A stretch of 64,000 bases of DNA, taken from assembly GCF_004770895.1 (NCBI RefSeq), contig NZ_RQHS01000012.1:1-64000 (forward strand). Direction: 5' to 3'. The notes under the pieces are model-generated. The model saw nothing but the letters and a program-made list of their open reading frames with translations. It searched no databases and was not told where the DNA came from. The position numbers and the translations under genes are program-made. This document shows, piece by piece, positions 42,968 through 52,707 of this stretch. The DNA comes from Leptospira dzoumogneensis (GTDB lineage: Bacteria; Spirochaetota; Leptospiria; Leptospirales; Leptospiraceae). Each line of letters begins with the position of its first letter. Position 1 is the stretch's first letter.

Positions 42968-44521
42968 ATGACCCAAGAATTAGAACTTAGGCTTTTGCCT
43001 GAGATCGCCGAACAATCGGATCGACTCACAGAATATATTTCCAAATCCAAAAAGATCTCTTTATCGGATATTAAACATATCGAGGTCTTAAATCATTCTA
43101 TTGATGCCAGACAAAAAACCGTCTTCGTCAATCTCAAAGTCAGAGTTTATATCAACGAAGAATTTGTGGCAGAAGAGATCCATCTGCCTGATTATCCCGA
43201 TGTCAAAAATTCTAAAGAAGTGATCGTGATCGGAGCAGGGCCCGCCGGTTTATTCTCCGCTTTGGAACTGATCCAATCCGGTTTGAGACCTATCGTTCTG
43301 GAAAGAGGAAAGGACGTTAAATCAAGGCCTAAAGATCTTCAAAATATCAACGCTCATCATATCGTGGATGAGGATTCCAATTATTGTTTCGGGGAAGGTG
43401 GAGCAGGCACTTATTCAGACGGGAAACTTTATACAAGGTCCAAAAAAAGAGGGAATGTCCGCCGCATTCTGGAATTACTTGTAGGTTTTGGAGCAAATCC
43501 TAATATTCTAATAGAGGCTCATCCTCATATAGGTACAAATAAACTTCCTAGTATCGTTCGTAGAATGAGAGAAACCATCCAAGAAAGAGGCGGAGAAGTC
43601 CATTTCAACCAAAGAGTGACCGATCTGATCTTAGAAGGTAATTCTATCAAGGGTGTCGTCACGAAGAATGGGGATCGTTTTCTTTCCGACAAAGTGATTT
43701 TGGCTACCGGACATTCCGCTAGAGATATATTCGAGTTATTGCATCATAAAGGAATCGAGATCCATTTAAAACCGCTCGCTGTAGGTGTCAGGGTAGAACA
43801 TAAACAATCTTTAATAGACTCTATCCAGTATAGCTGCGCAGACAGAGGGCCTTTTCTTCCTCCTTCTCCTTATAGTATTGTAAAACAGATCCAAGGTAGG
43901 GGAGTGTATTCCTTCTGTATGTGTCCCGGAGGAGTGATTGCGGCTTGCGCTACAAAACCTGGAGAGGTTGTGACAAATGGTTGGTCTTCTTCCAAAAGAG
44001 CAAGGCCTACTGCAAATTCCGGGATCGTGGTGGAACTAAGGCAAGAGGACTTTCTACCTTTCCAAAAATTCGGTCCTTTGGCTGCGATGGAATTCCAAAA
44101 AGAAATAGAACAGAAGGCTTGGATCGCCGGAGGAAAAACCCAAACTGCTCCTGCCGCCAGACTCGTGGATTTTGTAGAAGGTAAAATTTCTGCAGATCTT
44201 CCTAAAACCTCCTATCCTCCCGGAATTATATCTGCGGATCTTTCTTCTGTTCTTCCTAAATTTGTGATGAATGCGCTACAAAATGGATTCAAAGAATTTA
44301 ATAAATCTATGAGAGGATATCTGACTAACGAGGCAGTGGTCCATGCTCCGGAGACTAGGACTTCTTCTCCCGTCAGTATTCCAAGAGATCCTGAAACTTT
44401 GGAACATATTCGTATCAAAGGTTTGTATCCTTGCGGAGAAGGAGCCGGATACGCAGGTGGGATCGTGTCCGCCGCTATGGACGGGATCAGATGTGCACAA
44501 GCATGTGCGGTTCATGTTTAG
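42968..44521 (+). CDS. FAD-dependent dehydrogenase (COG2509-type)
   Basis: 517 residues. EVIVIGAGPAGLFSALELIQSGLRPIVLERG (about 87-117) is the Rossmann FAD site. CFGEGGAGTYSDGKLYTR and the C-terminal LYPCGEGAGYAGGIVSAAMDG are hallmarks of COG2509 uncharacterised FAD-dependent dehydrogenases. The ~80-residue N-terminal lead fits the family's ferredoxin-like domain. Substrate unknown. Confidence 0.9.
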   Translation: MTQELELRLLPEIAEQSDRLTEYISKSKKISLSDIKHIEVLNHSIDARQKTVFVNLKVRVYINEEFVAEEIHLPDYPDVKNSKEVIVIGAGPAGLFSALELIQSGLRPIVLERGKDVKSRPKDLQNINAHHIVDEDSNYCFGEGGAGTYSDGKLYTRSKKRGNVRRILELLVGFGANPNILIEAHPHIGTNKLPSIVRRMRETIQERGGEVHFNQRVTDLILEGNSIKGVVTKNGDRFLSDKVILATGHSARDIFELLHHKGIEIHLKPLAVGVRVEHKQSLIDSIQYSCADRGPFLPPSPYSIVKQIQGRGVYSFCMCPGGVIAACATKPGEVVTNGWSSSKRARPTANSGIVVELRQEDFLPFQKFGPLAAMEFQKEIEQKAWIAGGKTQTAPAARLVDFVEGKISADLPKTSYPPGIISADLSSVLPKFVMNALQNGFKEFNKSMRGYLTNEAVVHAPETRTSSPVSIPRDPETLEHIRIKGLYPCGEGAGYAGGIVSAAMDGIRCAQACAVHV

Positions 44522-44569
44522 AATATTATACTTGTAGGAATTCCTACAAGGGTTACCTAAGAAATACCC

Positions 44570-45013
44570 ATGGCCCAAAAAAAGGATCAGTTCCAAAAAT
44601 TCACTAATTCAGATGTAGCGGAAACATTCTCAGAATATTCCCCCTTTATGAGAGAGAAATTATTTCGTTTAAGAGAACTTATATTCGAAACTGCAAAAGA
44701 GATCCAAGGAGTCGGTAAGATAGAAGAAGTCTTAAAATGGGGACAACCCAGTTATATCACTCCCGAATCCAAAAGTGGAACTACGATCCGAATAGACGCG
44801 CTAAAAGGGGAGTCGAAAGAATATGCGATCTTCTTTCATTGCCAAACGGATCTGATCCCCAGATTTAGAAAATTATACCCTAAAACATTCCATTTCGAAG
44901 GAAATAGAAGTATTATATTTTCTGAAAATACTAAGATCCCGGAAAAAGAATTAAAACAATGTATCTCTTTTGCGCTGACTTATCACTCGGATAAAAAGAA
45001 AAAGTCAAATTAA
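44570..45013 (+). CDS. DUF1801-domain protein
   Basis: 147 residues. FSEYSPFMREKLFRLRELIFETAKEIQGVGKIEEVLKWGQPSYIT is the DUF1801 opening, with YAIFFHCQTDLIPRFRKLYP later. Follows the dehydrogenase gene after 48 bp. Confidence 0.85.
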   Translation: MAQKKDQFQKFTNSDVAETFSEYSPFMREKLFRLRELIFETAKEIQGVGKIEEVLKWGQPSYITPESKSGTTIRIDALKGESKEYAIFFHCQTDLIPRFRKLYPKTFHFEGNRSIIFSENTKIPEKELKQCISFALTYHSDKKKKSN

Positions 45014-45046
45014 AAAAAAGAGATATACTTTGTTTTAGTGCACTCT

Positions 45047-45475
45047 TTAGAACCAGGATTTAAAAACATCCGGAATATTACTAACTGTTCTAGTAGCATA
45101 ATCCATGAACACGAGTCCAGTTTTTGCATTACATACGATCTTGCCGTTGATCGGTCCGTCCGTATGGATCATTCTATAATATAGATCGCAGCCTTTTGCG
45201 CTGAAATCTCCCGCTCCGATCTCCACTCTGACCTGGTCTCCGAAAAACGCTTCTGCTTTATATTCCACTACCAGATCTGTGAGAATGATGCCATATCCGT
45301 TTACATCCAATTCAGAAAATCCTTTCTCTTTGAATAATCTCGCTCTGGATTCATGTAAAAGAGAAACCACTTTGTCATGAGCTAAATGTGCCGCAAAATT
45401 TGTATCATAAATCCTGATATTTAAGCTGGTGGACCAAGCCAATTTTTCGGGCAGATCCAGTTGAACTCTTGCCAT
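45047..45475 (-). CDS. 4-hydroxybenzoyl-CoA-type thioesterase
   Basis: 142 residues. IRIYDTNFAAHLAHDKVVSLLHESRARLFKEKGFSE follows the hot-dog-fold 4HBT pattern with the active-site Asp. GIILTDLVVEYKAEAFFGDQVRVEIGAGDFSAKGCDLYYRM continues the fold. Substrate unknown. Confidence 0.85.
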   Translation of the reverse strand: MARVQLDLPEKLAWSTSLNIRIYDTNFAAHLAHDKVVSLLHESRARLFKEKGFSELDVNGYGIILTDLVVEYKAEAFFGDQVRVEIGAGDFSAKGCDLYYRMIHTDGPINGKIVCNAKTGLVFMDYATRTVSNIPDVFKSWF

Positions 45476-45496
45476 TATTTATCCTTTTTGAATATA

Positions 45497-46216
45497 CTAG
45501 TTGTCATAGCCCTTTTCTTTACGGGCTTCTTCTAATTTTCGGATTACATCTTCTGCTTCTTGTATCTTCTCCCTTTCCTCTTCCGGAGTCATCGTTTCCG
45601 GCTGGGCGGGGAGGGTTAGATTGTCCATTTGTGTATCATCTTTTAGGAAAAATATCCCGTAAGAGATCAGTCCTATGATCAGGCCTGAAATAATACTGAT
45701 CCTTTGTCCTGCTTCTATTCCATAAAATAGGACTAAAATAACTAAGAAGGAAAAGTATATAAAGAATATCAAATATATGATAGATCCAAAAATCCCGGTA
45801 AATCCGAAGAATATTAGAAGTCCCAAGATCAAAAAAGAATTAGAAAGTTTGGAACTCAATTCTAATCCTCTATTTGTATCGAATGGATAAGAGAAAATTT
45901 TAGAAATTCCCAAAAGTATTCCTGTTCCGGCACCCAGATAAATTGTAGTAAAGAGCAGAGCGTATAAAGTTCCGAAAAATAAATCAGGTACAATTACTCT
46001 CGTAATCATATTCAGAATGGATCCGCCTAAGAACACATACTGCAAGCCTAGAGCTTTAAAAGAAAGGTGTGCGAAAAAATATCCGATCAAGATCGGGATA
46101 GAAGTTTGGATAAATAAGATGGAATATCCGGGGAAGGGCGCTTTTTTTTGAAGTTCTTCTTTAGGAGAACGAAGAAAGTTCCAGAAATTTTTGAAAAAGG
46201 ATGAAATCAGTTTCAT
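45497..46216 (-). CDS. YIP1-family-like membrane protein
   Basis: 239 residues with five to six membrane segments. An N-terminal amphipathic NFLRSPKEELQKKAPFPGYSILFIQT and the following helices fit the YIP1/DUF1282 layout. The C-terminus is an acidic coiled tail (TPEEEREKIQEAEDVIRKLEEARKEK). The family call is tentative. Confidence 0.7.
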   Translation of the reverse strand: MKLISSFFKNFWNFLRSPKEELQKKAPFPGYSILFIQTSIPILIGYFFAHLSFKALGLQYVFLGGSILNMITRVIVPDLFFGTLYALLFTTIYLGAGTGILLGISKIFSYPFDTNRGLELSSKLSNSFLILGLLIFFGFTGIFGSIIYLIFFIYFSFLVILVLFYGIEAGQRISIISGLIIGLISYGIFFLKDDTQMDNLTLPAQPETMTPEEEREKIQEAEDVIRKLEEARKEKGYDN

Positions 46217-46269
46217 TCGGGTCCCGCAAATATTTACAGGGACCCGGCCTAATGCAAGCGATTTAAAAA

Positions 46270-47838
46270 CTAACCGAGTGCAGTGATATTACTCGTGTAA
46301 TCCATCATAGTGCTGAATTTTACGGGAGTTCTTTCGTATTCCAAAACTTCGGTCAGGGTCCTGAATCTATTTTGACCCGCTCCGATCTCTATATCGTTCC
46401 CTGTAAATTGAAGAGGGTGTTCATATCCACATGCATGGGCCACGGATAATAATTCCTTTCTAAACCCTTTGATATAGTTTGCAGCACGTTTTGCTTTTAG
46501 ATCCACATCCAAACCTGCTTGTAACCATTTACTTTGTGTAGCCACGCCCGCAGGACAATGCCCAGTATGACATTTTTGTGCTTGGATACAACCGATAGAC
46601 ATCATAGTCTCTCTTGCTACGTGGATGAGATCACAACCCATCGCGAATGCAACTATGGCCCTGTCCGGAAAACCTAATTTTCCGCTGCCGATCCAAACAA
46701 CTCTATCTGCAATCTCGTACTTTTGAAAAATCTTATATACTCTAGCGAATCCCACCTTAAAAGGAAGAGAAACGTGATCGGTAAAAGTTAATGGAGCCGC
46801 TCCTGTTCCTCCTTCTCCTCCGTCGATAGTGATGAAGTCAGGTCCATGGCCTGTTTCTTTCATTCTACCCGCAAGTTCCTCCCAAAATTTAGATTCTCCC
46901 ACTGCACTTTTAATCCCTATAGGAAGCCCGGAAGCGGATGCTAATTTTTCTATAAATTCGATCAGGCTTTTTACGTCGTCAAACTCGGTATGTGCGTTAG
47001 GCGAAATACAGTCTTGCCCGGGTTTGATCCCTCTGATCTCCGCGATCTCTTTGGTTACTTTCGCTCCAGGTAAGATCCCTCCTTTCCCGGGTTTTGCCCC
47101 TTGAGAAAGTTTGATCTCTATCGCTCTTACGTTCGGATTTGCATCTAAACGTTTTAAAAAATGATCTAAGGAAAATTTACCTTTTTCATCCCTGGCACCG
47201 AAATATCCTGTGCCCAGTTGCCATACGACATCCGCGCCGAAATTATGATAGGGAGAAAGCCCGCCTTCTCCCGTATTATGATAACAACGTGCGATTTTTG
47301 CTCCTTTGTTCAATGAGGATACCGCTCTTTCTCCCAATGAACCGTAAGACATTGCGGAAATATTTACAACTGATGCGGGTCTATATAATTTTTTTCTGTT
47401 CCTGAATTCTCCCATTACTTTGAGAGAAGGGATCATGGAACTGTCACCTTCTATAAACTTTGCTTTGCTGTCGGAAAAAGGGAAGGCGGAATGTTTGATG
47501 ATAGGATAACCCGCATCGTATAATAATTCGGTAGTTCCGAAACCGAAATTATTATTTTGCATTTTGGCTGTGGCGTATACCCAGGATCTTTCCGCCCTGT
47601 TAAAAGGCATCTCCTCTTTGTCGTTCGCCACCCAGTATTGTCTGAGTTCCGGTCCTATTTTTTCGAATAGATATCTGATATGGCCAACTATCGGAAAGTT
47701 ATGTTTGATCGTATGTTTTTTCTGGAATATATCGTGGATAAAAACGCAGAGTAAAAAAAGAAAAACAACTCCAGACCAAAAAAGCCAAGCGTGCTCATCT
47801 ATCAAGTTCAGATATTCTATCAATAGTTCTTCGGACAT
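46270..47838 (-). CDS. FMN-binding glutamate-synthase-family protein
   Basis: 522 residues. One N-terminal membrane helix (about 17-35), then a GltS-like FMN barrel: VVNISAMSYGSLGERAVSSLNKGAKIARCYHNTGEGGLSP, EIKLSQGAKPGKGGILPG, ITIDGGEGGTGAAP and CHTGHCPAGVATQ. The Cys cluster suggests the 3Fe-4S site of the archaeal-type GltS domain, although no glutaminase domain is present. Role uncertain. Confidence 0.88.
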   Translation of the reverse strand: MSEELLIEYLNLIDEHAWLFWSGVVFLFLLCVFIHDIFQKKHTIKHNFPIVGHIRYLFEKIGPELRQYWVANDKEEMPFNRAERSWVYATAKMQNNNFGFGTTELLYDAGYPIIKHSAFPFSDSKAKFIEGDSSMIPSLKVMGEFRNRKKLYRPASVVNISAMSYGSLGERAVSSLNKGAKIARCYHNTGEGGLSPYHNFGADVVWQLGTGYFGARDEKGKFSLDHFLKRLDANPNVRAIEIKLSQGAKPGKGGILPGAKVTKEIAEIRGIKPGQDCISPNAHTEFDDVKSLIEFIEKLASASGLPIGIKSAVGESKFWEELAGRMKETGHGPDFITIDGGEGGTGAAPLTFTDHVSLPFKVGFARVYKIFQKYEIADRVVWIGSGKLGFPDRAIVAFAMGCDLIHVARETMMSIGCIQAQKCHTGHCPAGVATQSKWLQAGLDVDLKAKRAANYIKGFRKELLSVAHACGYEHPLQFTGNDIEIGAGQNRFRTLTEVLEYERTPVKFSTMMDYTSNITALG

Positions 47839-47932
47839 GCGCCGAAGTATAGCCGACAGGCAAGAAATTGCAAATTAGTTTTTAGAGATTCGGATCCTAA
47901 GCTATGAGTGATGCGGCAATATCAGAAAACAA

Positions 47933-48730
47933 TCAAACATGTAAGACGAATTCTTTTTTGAATTCTTTTCTGGCAGTCATCCGAATTCCGGAAAATTTTT
48001 TGCCGTCTTGGATCACAAAACTATTACTCTTCACCCAGTCCCCCGTATTGATGATGTTCATTTTAGGGATACATAAAAAGTCGTGGGTATGGCCCGAGAT
48101 CAATACCTTCTTATCTTGGTGGGTAAGTTTGGAAAGTTTTTGGTAATAATGTAATGTTTCTTCGACAGTGCTTGGATCTTGTCTGTTCAGATGTTTATGG
48201 TAGAAATTCTCCGAAAATTTGAATAATCCCGGAAATGCGGACGCGAATATGTGAAGGATCCTTAATACAAGAATGGAACCCATCCAGGTAAATTTATTGT
48301 ATTGGCCTTGGTGGCCATGGATTGCGATCAGAGTTTCATTTTCCGCCTTCTCGCAGATGATCCAGCCTCTTTCGATCAAATAATGTTCTACTTTGGGGGT
48401 AAGCCTCATCAGGTAAGAAGTAGTGTCGTGGTTCCCTACAATATAATATTTTCTCCCGTTACCGGAAGAAAGCCTATCCAGACGTTCAAAAAGTTTATTA
48501 AATCTTTTTTTGCCTTTTACTCTTTGTAACCTTCTGTCCGCACTGAAAAACCAGTTTTCGATAATATCGCCGACCAGATACAGATTATCGAACCTGACTT
48601 CTTTTTTGTTCAGATGGTCTAATAATTGAAAAAGCTCTTTGTGTTTGTGGGATTTGATCTTCTTATTTAGAAGATAATGGATGTCCGAAATGAAAAACGC
48701 GTCGTAAAGTCTTCCTCTTCGAAATTTCAT
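47933..48730 (-). CDS. Calcineurin-like metallophosphatase (UDP-diacylglucosamine diphosphatase family)
   Basis: 265 residues. The metal-site motifs occur in order: FFISDIHYLL (D-x-H), LVGDIIENWFF (G-D), IVGNHD, AIHGHQGQYN and SGHTHD. This is the LpxH/YbbF-like phosphatase layout, longer than E. coli LpxH. Not necessarily the lipid A enzyme. Confidence 0.82.
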   Translation of the reverse strand: MKFRRGRLYDAFFISDIHYLLNKKIKSHKHKELFQLLDHLNKKEVRFDNLYLVGDIIENWFFSADRRLQRVKGKKRFNKLFERLDRLSSGNGRKYYIVGNHDTTSYLMRLTPKVEHYLIERGWIICEKAENETLIAIHGHQGQYNKFTWMGSILVLRILHIFASAFPGLFKFSENFYHKHLNRQDPSTVEETLHYYQKLSKLTHQDKKVLISGHTHDFLCIPKMNIINTGDWVKSNSFVIQDGKKFSGIRMTARKEFKKEFVLHV

Positions 48731-48865
48731 CTAGCAGAACGATACCTTCCTTCCATAAGATGAAATCCTGTAAGAATGTCAACGGATTCGAGGCTCGGAT
48801 CGTCTCTCTAAAAACTTTCCGAGATGAAAAAACGATTACATTTTTTCCGAAGCTTACTCCTGCTT

Positions 48866-50128
48866 TTATAAAAATACTTGTATCTGGGCTCGGATCCTAT
48901 GAGAACCCAGACTGTCCACATATCCTCCTTCCAAATAAGCGTAATCCGCCTGTATTTTCAAATTATGATCCTTTAGATAATAGGAGACCGCAAGTCCTCT
49001 TTCTCTGGAATAAGTAAGTTTCGGATCCGTTTTTCCCCAAGGCCTGTATTCTGAATATCTAAGAGCGACCCCTAGATTGTTCTTAAAAAGATATCCTAAT
49101 TGAAAAAATCCTCCCTTAACGGATCTGGAATATTCGGTTAGAGTTCTATTCCCGATCTCTTTTTCCATAAAAGGGGAGTTCGCTCTTCTGGTCAGATATT
49201 CTCCGGAAGCGGAGAAACCTTTCCATTTAAATAAGAACTCTGCTCCTGTATTTGTGTAATCGAATCTTGCAAATTGATAAGTGTCTCCATGGGTGGAAAG
49301 TTCTCTATTCGTATTTTGATTATTCGCCGCAGCGACTGAGAGTGCAAGTTTCGGCTTTTCAGAATGTTCCAGATCCGGTTCTCCATTATCTGAAAAAACT
49401 CCCAAAGGATAATAGGTAAGTTTCCCGCTTGTGAGTACTCCACTTGAGTTGGAGCTCCTATTTCTTCCTTCTCCGCCGAAAACGCCCGTGGAATATCCTA
49501 AACAATTCCATCCGAATAGATTGGAAGAAGAGACTAAAACGCCCACGTCCCTGTCCAGATTCAATTCTTCATTCGAAACCGTTCTATCTACGAATTCCTG
49601 TAAACCGTCGGAGATGAATCTTTGGCGATTAAAAGGCACTTTCATTTGCCCGACTTTGATATTCGCATTATTAAATTTTGTATAAGATAGAGAAGCGTCC
49701 CTTAAAGGAACAGGTCTGTCTTTTTCCATATCTAAATTAGAAAAAGATAATTGAACGTAATACTGCCAGTCCTTGCCTAAAAAATTCCCGGAAAAAACGA
49801 GCCTGGCCCTTCTGGCTTGGAATTCCAAACCTTCCGTTTGTTTTTCTCCTTCTTCTTGCTCGATGGTTTCCACGGCTCTTTCCTGGAAACGAACTCTCAT
49901 GTTCAGGAAATTTTGTTTATCGGAAGTTTCGAAAGAGAGCCCTTTCCCGAATCCCATACTAGTCAATATATGTTCTTGTAATTCTTGTTGCGGGTTCGGA
50001 TTCGTTTCGGAGCTTTCCGTTTGGCGTTGACGGACCTTCTTCTTTTTGACCGATTTAATAGATCCAGCGTGGATTGATTGGGAAAATAGAAAGAATAGAA
50101 GTGTGAAAAATGAATAACGGGCTTTCAT
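48866..50128 (-). CDS. Outer-membrane porin, OprO/OprP-like
   Basis: 420 residues. Signal peptide KARYSFFTLLFFLFSQSIHA. The barrel contains NMRVRFQERAVE, ARRARLVFSGNFLGKDWQYYVQLSFSNLDM, NIKVGQMKVPFNRQRFISDGLQEFVDR and ends RIRAQIQVFL with a terminal hydrophobic residue. These are blocks of the phosphate-selective porin O/P family. Substrate specificity not determined. Confidence 0.85.
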   Translation of the reverse strand: MKARYSFFTLLFFLFSQSIHAGSIKSVKKKKVRQRQTESSETNPNPQQELQEHILTSMGFGKGLSFETSDKQNFLNMRVRFQERAVETIEQEEGEKQTEGLEFQARRARLVFSGNFLGKDWQYYVQLSFSNLDMEKDRPVPLRDASLSYTKFNNANIKVGQMKVPFNRQRFISDGLQEFVDRTVSNEELNLDRDVGVLVSSSNLFGWNCLGYSTGVFGGEGRNRSSNSSGVLTSGKLTYYPLGVFSDNGEPDLEHSEKPKLALSVAAANNQNTNRELSTHGDTYQFARFDYTNTGAEFLFKWKGFSASGEYLTRRANSPFMEKEIGNRTLTEYSRSVKGGFFQLGYLFKNNLGVALRYSEYRPWGKTDPKLTYSRERGLAVSYYLKDHNLKIQADYAYLEGGYVDSLGSHRIRAQIQVFL

Positions 50129-50220
50129 ATTTTTCTTATCTTCAAAATTGGAACCTAGGTTTAGGGTGTCGTTCCTTTTTTAAAGATAAGAATTCGAAAG
50201 AATTTTCGAAAAATTTGGAA

Positions 50221-50613
50221 CTAGGTGGGAGGTCTGTGGTCCCACTCTAGATTGAGTATGATAATGCAGGAAACGAGCACGCTCACTGCCATTGCGAATA
50301 ATAAACCCCCGTCGTCATCTACTACGATCCCTAAAAATAGAAGATGAGATAATACCGCTCCTATCATCAAACCGAAACCGACTAAGGCTCCTACGAATCT
50401 GGATGCTGGGAAAATTAAAAGTGCTGCTACAAAAAATTCGACCGATCCTGTTCCGATCCTTCCCCAAGGTTCTATTCCCAAAGTGGAAAAGATATGAACC
50501 GATTCATCCTGCCCGGTGAATTTAAAAAATAAGGTCTGCAAAAATACAAGAGCCGAAAAAACGGAAAGTATCGTGGACAATCGATTCTTTACTGTTTGGG
50601 TCAAAACCGGCAT
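50221..50613 (-). CDS. DoxX-like membrane protein
   Basis: 130 residues from the ATG at 50613, which has a strong AAAGGAGA site; the open frame runs to 50688 and would overlap the next gene. Four membrane segments with FLQTLFFKFTG and GTGSVEFFVAALLIFPASRFVGALVGFGLMIGAVLSHL typical of DoxX. Confidence 0.85.
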   Translation of the reverse strand: MPVLTQTVKNRLSTILSVFSALVFLQTLFFKFTGQDESVHIFSTLGIEPWGRIGTGSVEFFVAALLIFPASRFVGALVGFGLMIGAVLSHLLFLGIVVDDDGGLLFAMAVSVLVSCIIILNLEWDHRPPT

Positions 50614-50671
50614 AAAATCTCCTTTATCTTGGATTCGATCTTTACTCGGATTCGTTACGCCGAATGGAGTT

Positions 50672-52606
50672 TTATCTGAATAATTCATCTATTTGATTCT
50701 TATATTTATCCGAGACGACGTTCCTCTTCACCTTCATAGTCATGGTTAACTCGTCTCCAGGTTCGAATTTTTTGGGAAGAAGGTAAAAATTAGATACTTT
50801 TTCGAAATTTTTAAAACCGTTTTTAGAGGAAACTCTCTCTTTAATTTCCTTTTTGAACAATTCTCTCACGTCAGGATCGGAATTCGGATCGGCGATTTCT
50901 TGTAATAATTTGGATTTCCAATCCCGTAACTGTTTGTCTAATGCTTCCCAATCCGGGACAAGAAGGGCGCTTAACGTTTTTTGGTCGTGGCCCACTATCA
51001 TTGCCTGCAGGATCAACTCGCTTTGGGTAAGAGCGAATTCGATAGGCTCCGGCTCCAAATTTTCTCCGCCTAAAAGTACGATCGTGTCCTTGGCTCTTCC
51101 CGCGTATTTTAACTCTCCTTGGGAGGTCCAAAGAAGAAGGTCCCCTGAATTCAGCCAGCCGTCCTTCATGGTCTCCGCAGTTTTTTCAGGATCCAAATAG
51201 TATCCCTGCATAATATGACCGCCTTTATGCCAAGCGATCCCTTTTACCCCGGGTTCGTGTATCTCTTCTCCCTTCTCATTTAAGATCTTAATTTCCACAC
51301 CTGGGATACACCTTCCCAAGGTGCCAACTGTGATCTTATCTAATCTTCTTCTGGTGGAAGCTCCGCTCGTTTCGGTCATTCCGTATCCCTCTAAGATCGG
51401 AATTCCTATAGAATTAAAAAATCTATCTATATACTCAGGAAGTGCTCCTGCTCCTGAGATCGCGAATTTTAATTTTCCACCCAGGCTTTTTCGTATTTTA
51501 GAAAAAAGTAATTGAGCTAATATATTCGGTGCGAACCAGAAGAGTGTGCCGAATAGTCCGCTCATTCTATGGAAAAATTCTCCGAAAAAAGATCTAGGTT
51601 TTAAAGCGAATTCCAGACCAAAAAGTCTGCTCTTATATTTATAATAAGAATCTGCTACCGACTGGAAACTTTTGAAAATGAATTTAGCGACGGGAGAAGC
51701 ATCCTTCAGTTTATCCTGTACCTTATTATAAAAACTTTCCCAAACTCTAGGTACTGAAAGAAGGAATGTAGGTTTGATATCCTGCAGATCCTGTCCCAGA
51801 CTGGAAATTGAAGTGAATGCTTCCGAGGCTCCTGCTCTGACACATGCAGTCTCGATCAATCTTTCCGCGATATGCCAAGGAGGAAGATAGGCCATGGTCC
51901 TGTCTTCCGGAGTGATGCGAACATCGTCCAAGGCCAAGGACATATTCACGTTAAACACTATGTTCCTATGAGTCAGCATCACTCCCTTAGGACGACCTGT
52001 GGTCCCGGAAGTATAAACGATAGTTGCAAGATCGGACTCTTGGATGGATTCTCCTCTAGAATGAAATTCTAATTCTCCTTTTTCTTGGATCCATCTGTCT
52101 CCCGAAGAGATTAGATCATCTAGATGCAAAAGTTTGAATAGATGTCTTTGCTCGGAATGATGAGAAGATTCGAATAGAATGACTGTTTTTAAATGAGGAA
52201 AAGATGCGGAAGAAGAACCGATCTTACGGACCACTTCCGAATTTCCCGCAAAACAAACTTCCGCTTTGGAATGGTTTAAAATATAGATCAGATCTTCGAG
52301 TGTGGAGTCGGTTCCTCTAGGTACATCCACACTTCCGATATTCGTAATACCCATACTCGCCCAGATCCAACGATGTCCTGAATCTGCGATTAAACCTACA
52401 TTCTCTCCTTTTTTGACTCCAATGGATATAAGACCCAAACCGATCCTAGTCACTAGTTCACCCAGCTCTTTAAAATTTAAGGATTTATAAGTTTTACCAT
52501 CCGGTTTAAAAAATTGAGCAGGATGTTCCTTAAAAGAATCCGTAGAAGATTTTAAAGTCCAATATAATGTCTGAGAGTTTAAGAAGGGGAGTTTAAGAGG
52601 TTCCAT
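50672..52606 (-). CDS. Long-chain acyl-CoA synthetase (AMP-forming)
   Basis: 644 residues. AMP-binding motif TIVYTSGTTGRPKGVMLTHRN, GYGMTETSG, and the late GWLNSGDLLLWTSQGELKYAGRAKDTIVLLGGENLEPEPIE. This is the long-chain fatty acyl-CoA ligase layout (FadD/AAE15-like) that activates fatty acids via acyl-AMP. Upstream of the DoxX gene on the same strand. Confidence 0.92.
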   Translation of the reverse strand: MEPLKLPFLNSQTLYWTLKSSTDSFKEHPAQFFKPDGKTYKSLNFKELGELVTRIGLGLISIGVKKGENVGLIADSGHRWIWASMGITNIGSVDVPRGTDSTLEDLIYILNHSKAEVCFAGNSEVVRKIGSSSASFPHLKTVILFESSHHSEQRHLFKLLHLDDLISSGDRWIQEKGELEFHSRGESIQESDLATIVYTSGTTGRPKGVMLTHRNIVFNVNMSLALDDVRITPEDRTMAYLPPWHIAERLIETACVRAGASEAFTSISSLGQDLQDIKPTFLLSVPRVWESFYNKVQDKLKDASPVAKFIFKSFQSVADSYYKYKSRLFGLEFALKPRSFFGEFFHRMSGLFGTLFWFAPNILAQLLFSKIRKSLGGKLKFAISGAGALPEYIDRFFNSIGIPILEGYGMTETSGASTRRRLDKITVGTLGRCIPGVEIKILNEKGEEIHEPGVKGIAWHKGGHIMQGYYLDPEKTAETMKDGWLNSGDLLLWTSQGELKYAGRAKDTIVLLGGENLEPEPIEFALTQSELILQAMIVGHDQKTLSALLVPDWEALDKQLRDWKSKLLQEIADPNSDPDVRELFKKEIKERVSSKNGFKNFEKVSNFYLLPKKFEPGDELTMTMKVKRNVVSDKYKNQIDELFR

Positions 52607-52707
52607 GCGGGGACCGATTTTAATCCCAACTAGGCCAAGGGTCCAGGAAAAATTAAATTTTCATGATTTTCCCGAATGTCTTTCTCGAACGATTGTTTCG
52701 GAAAGGA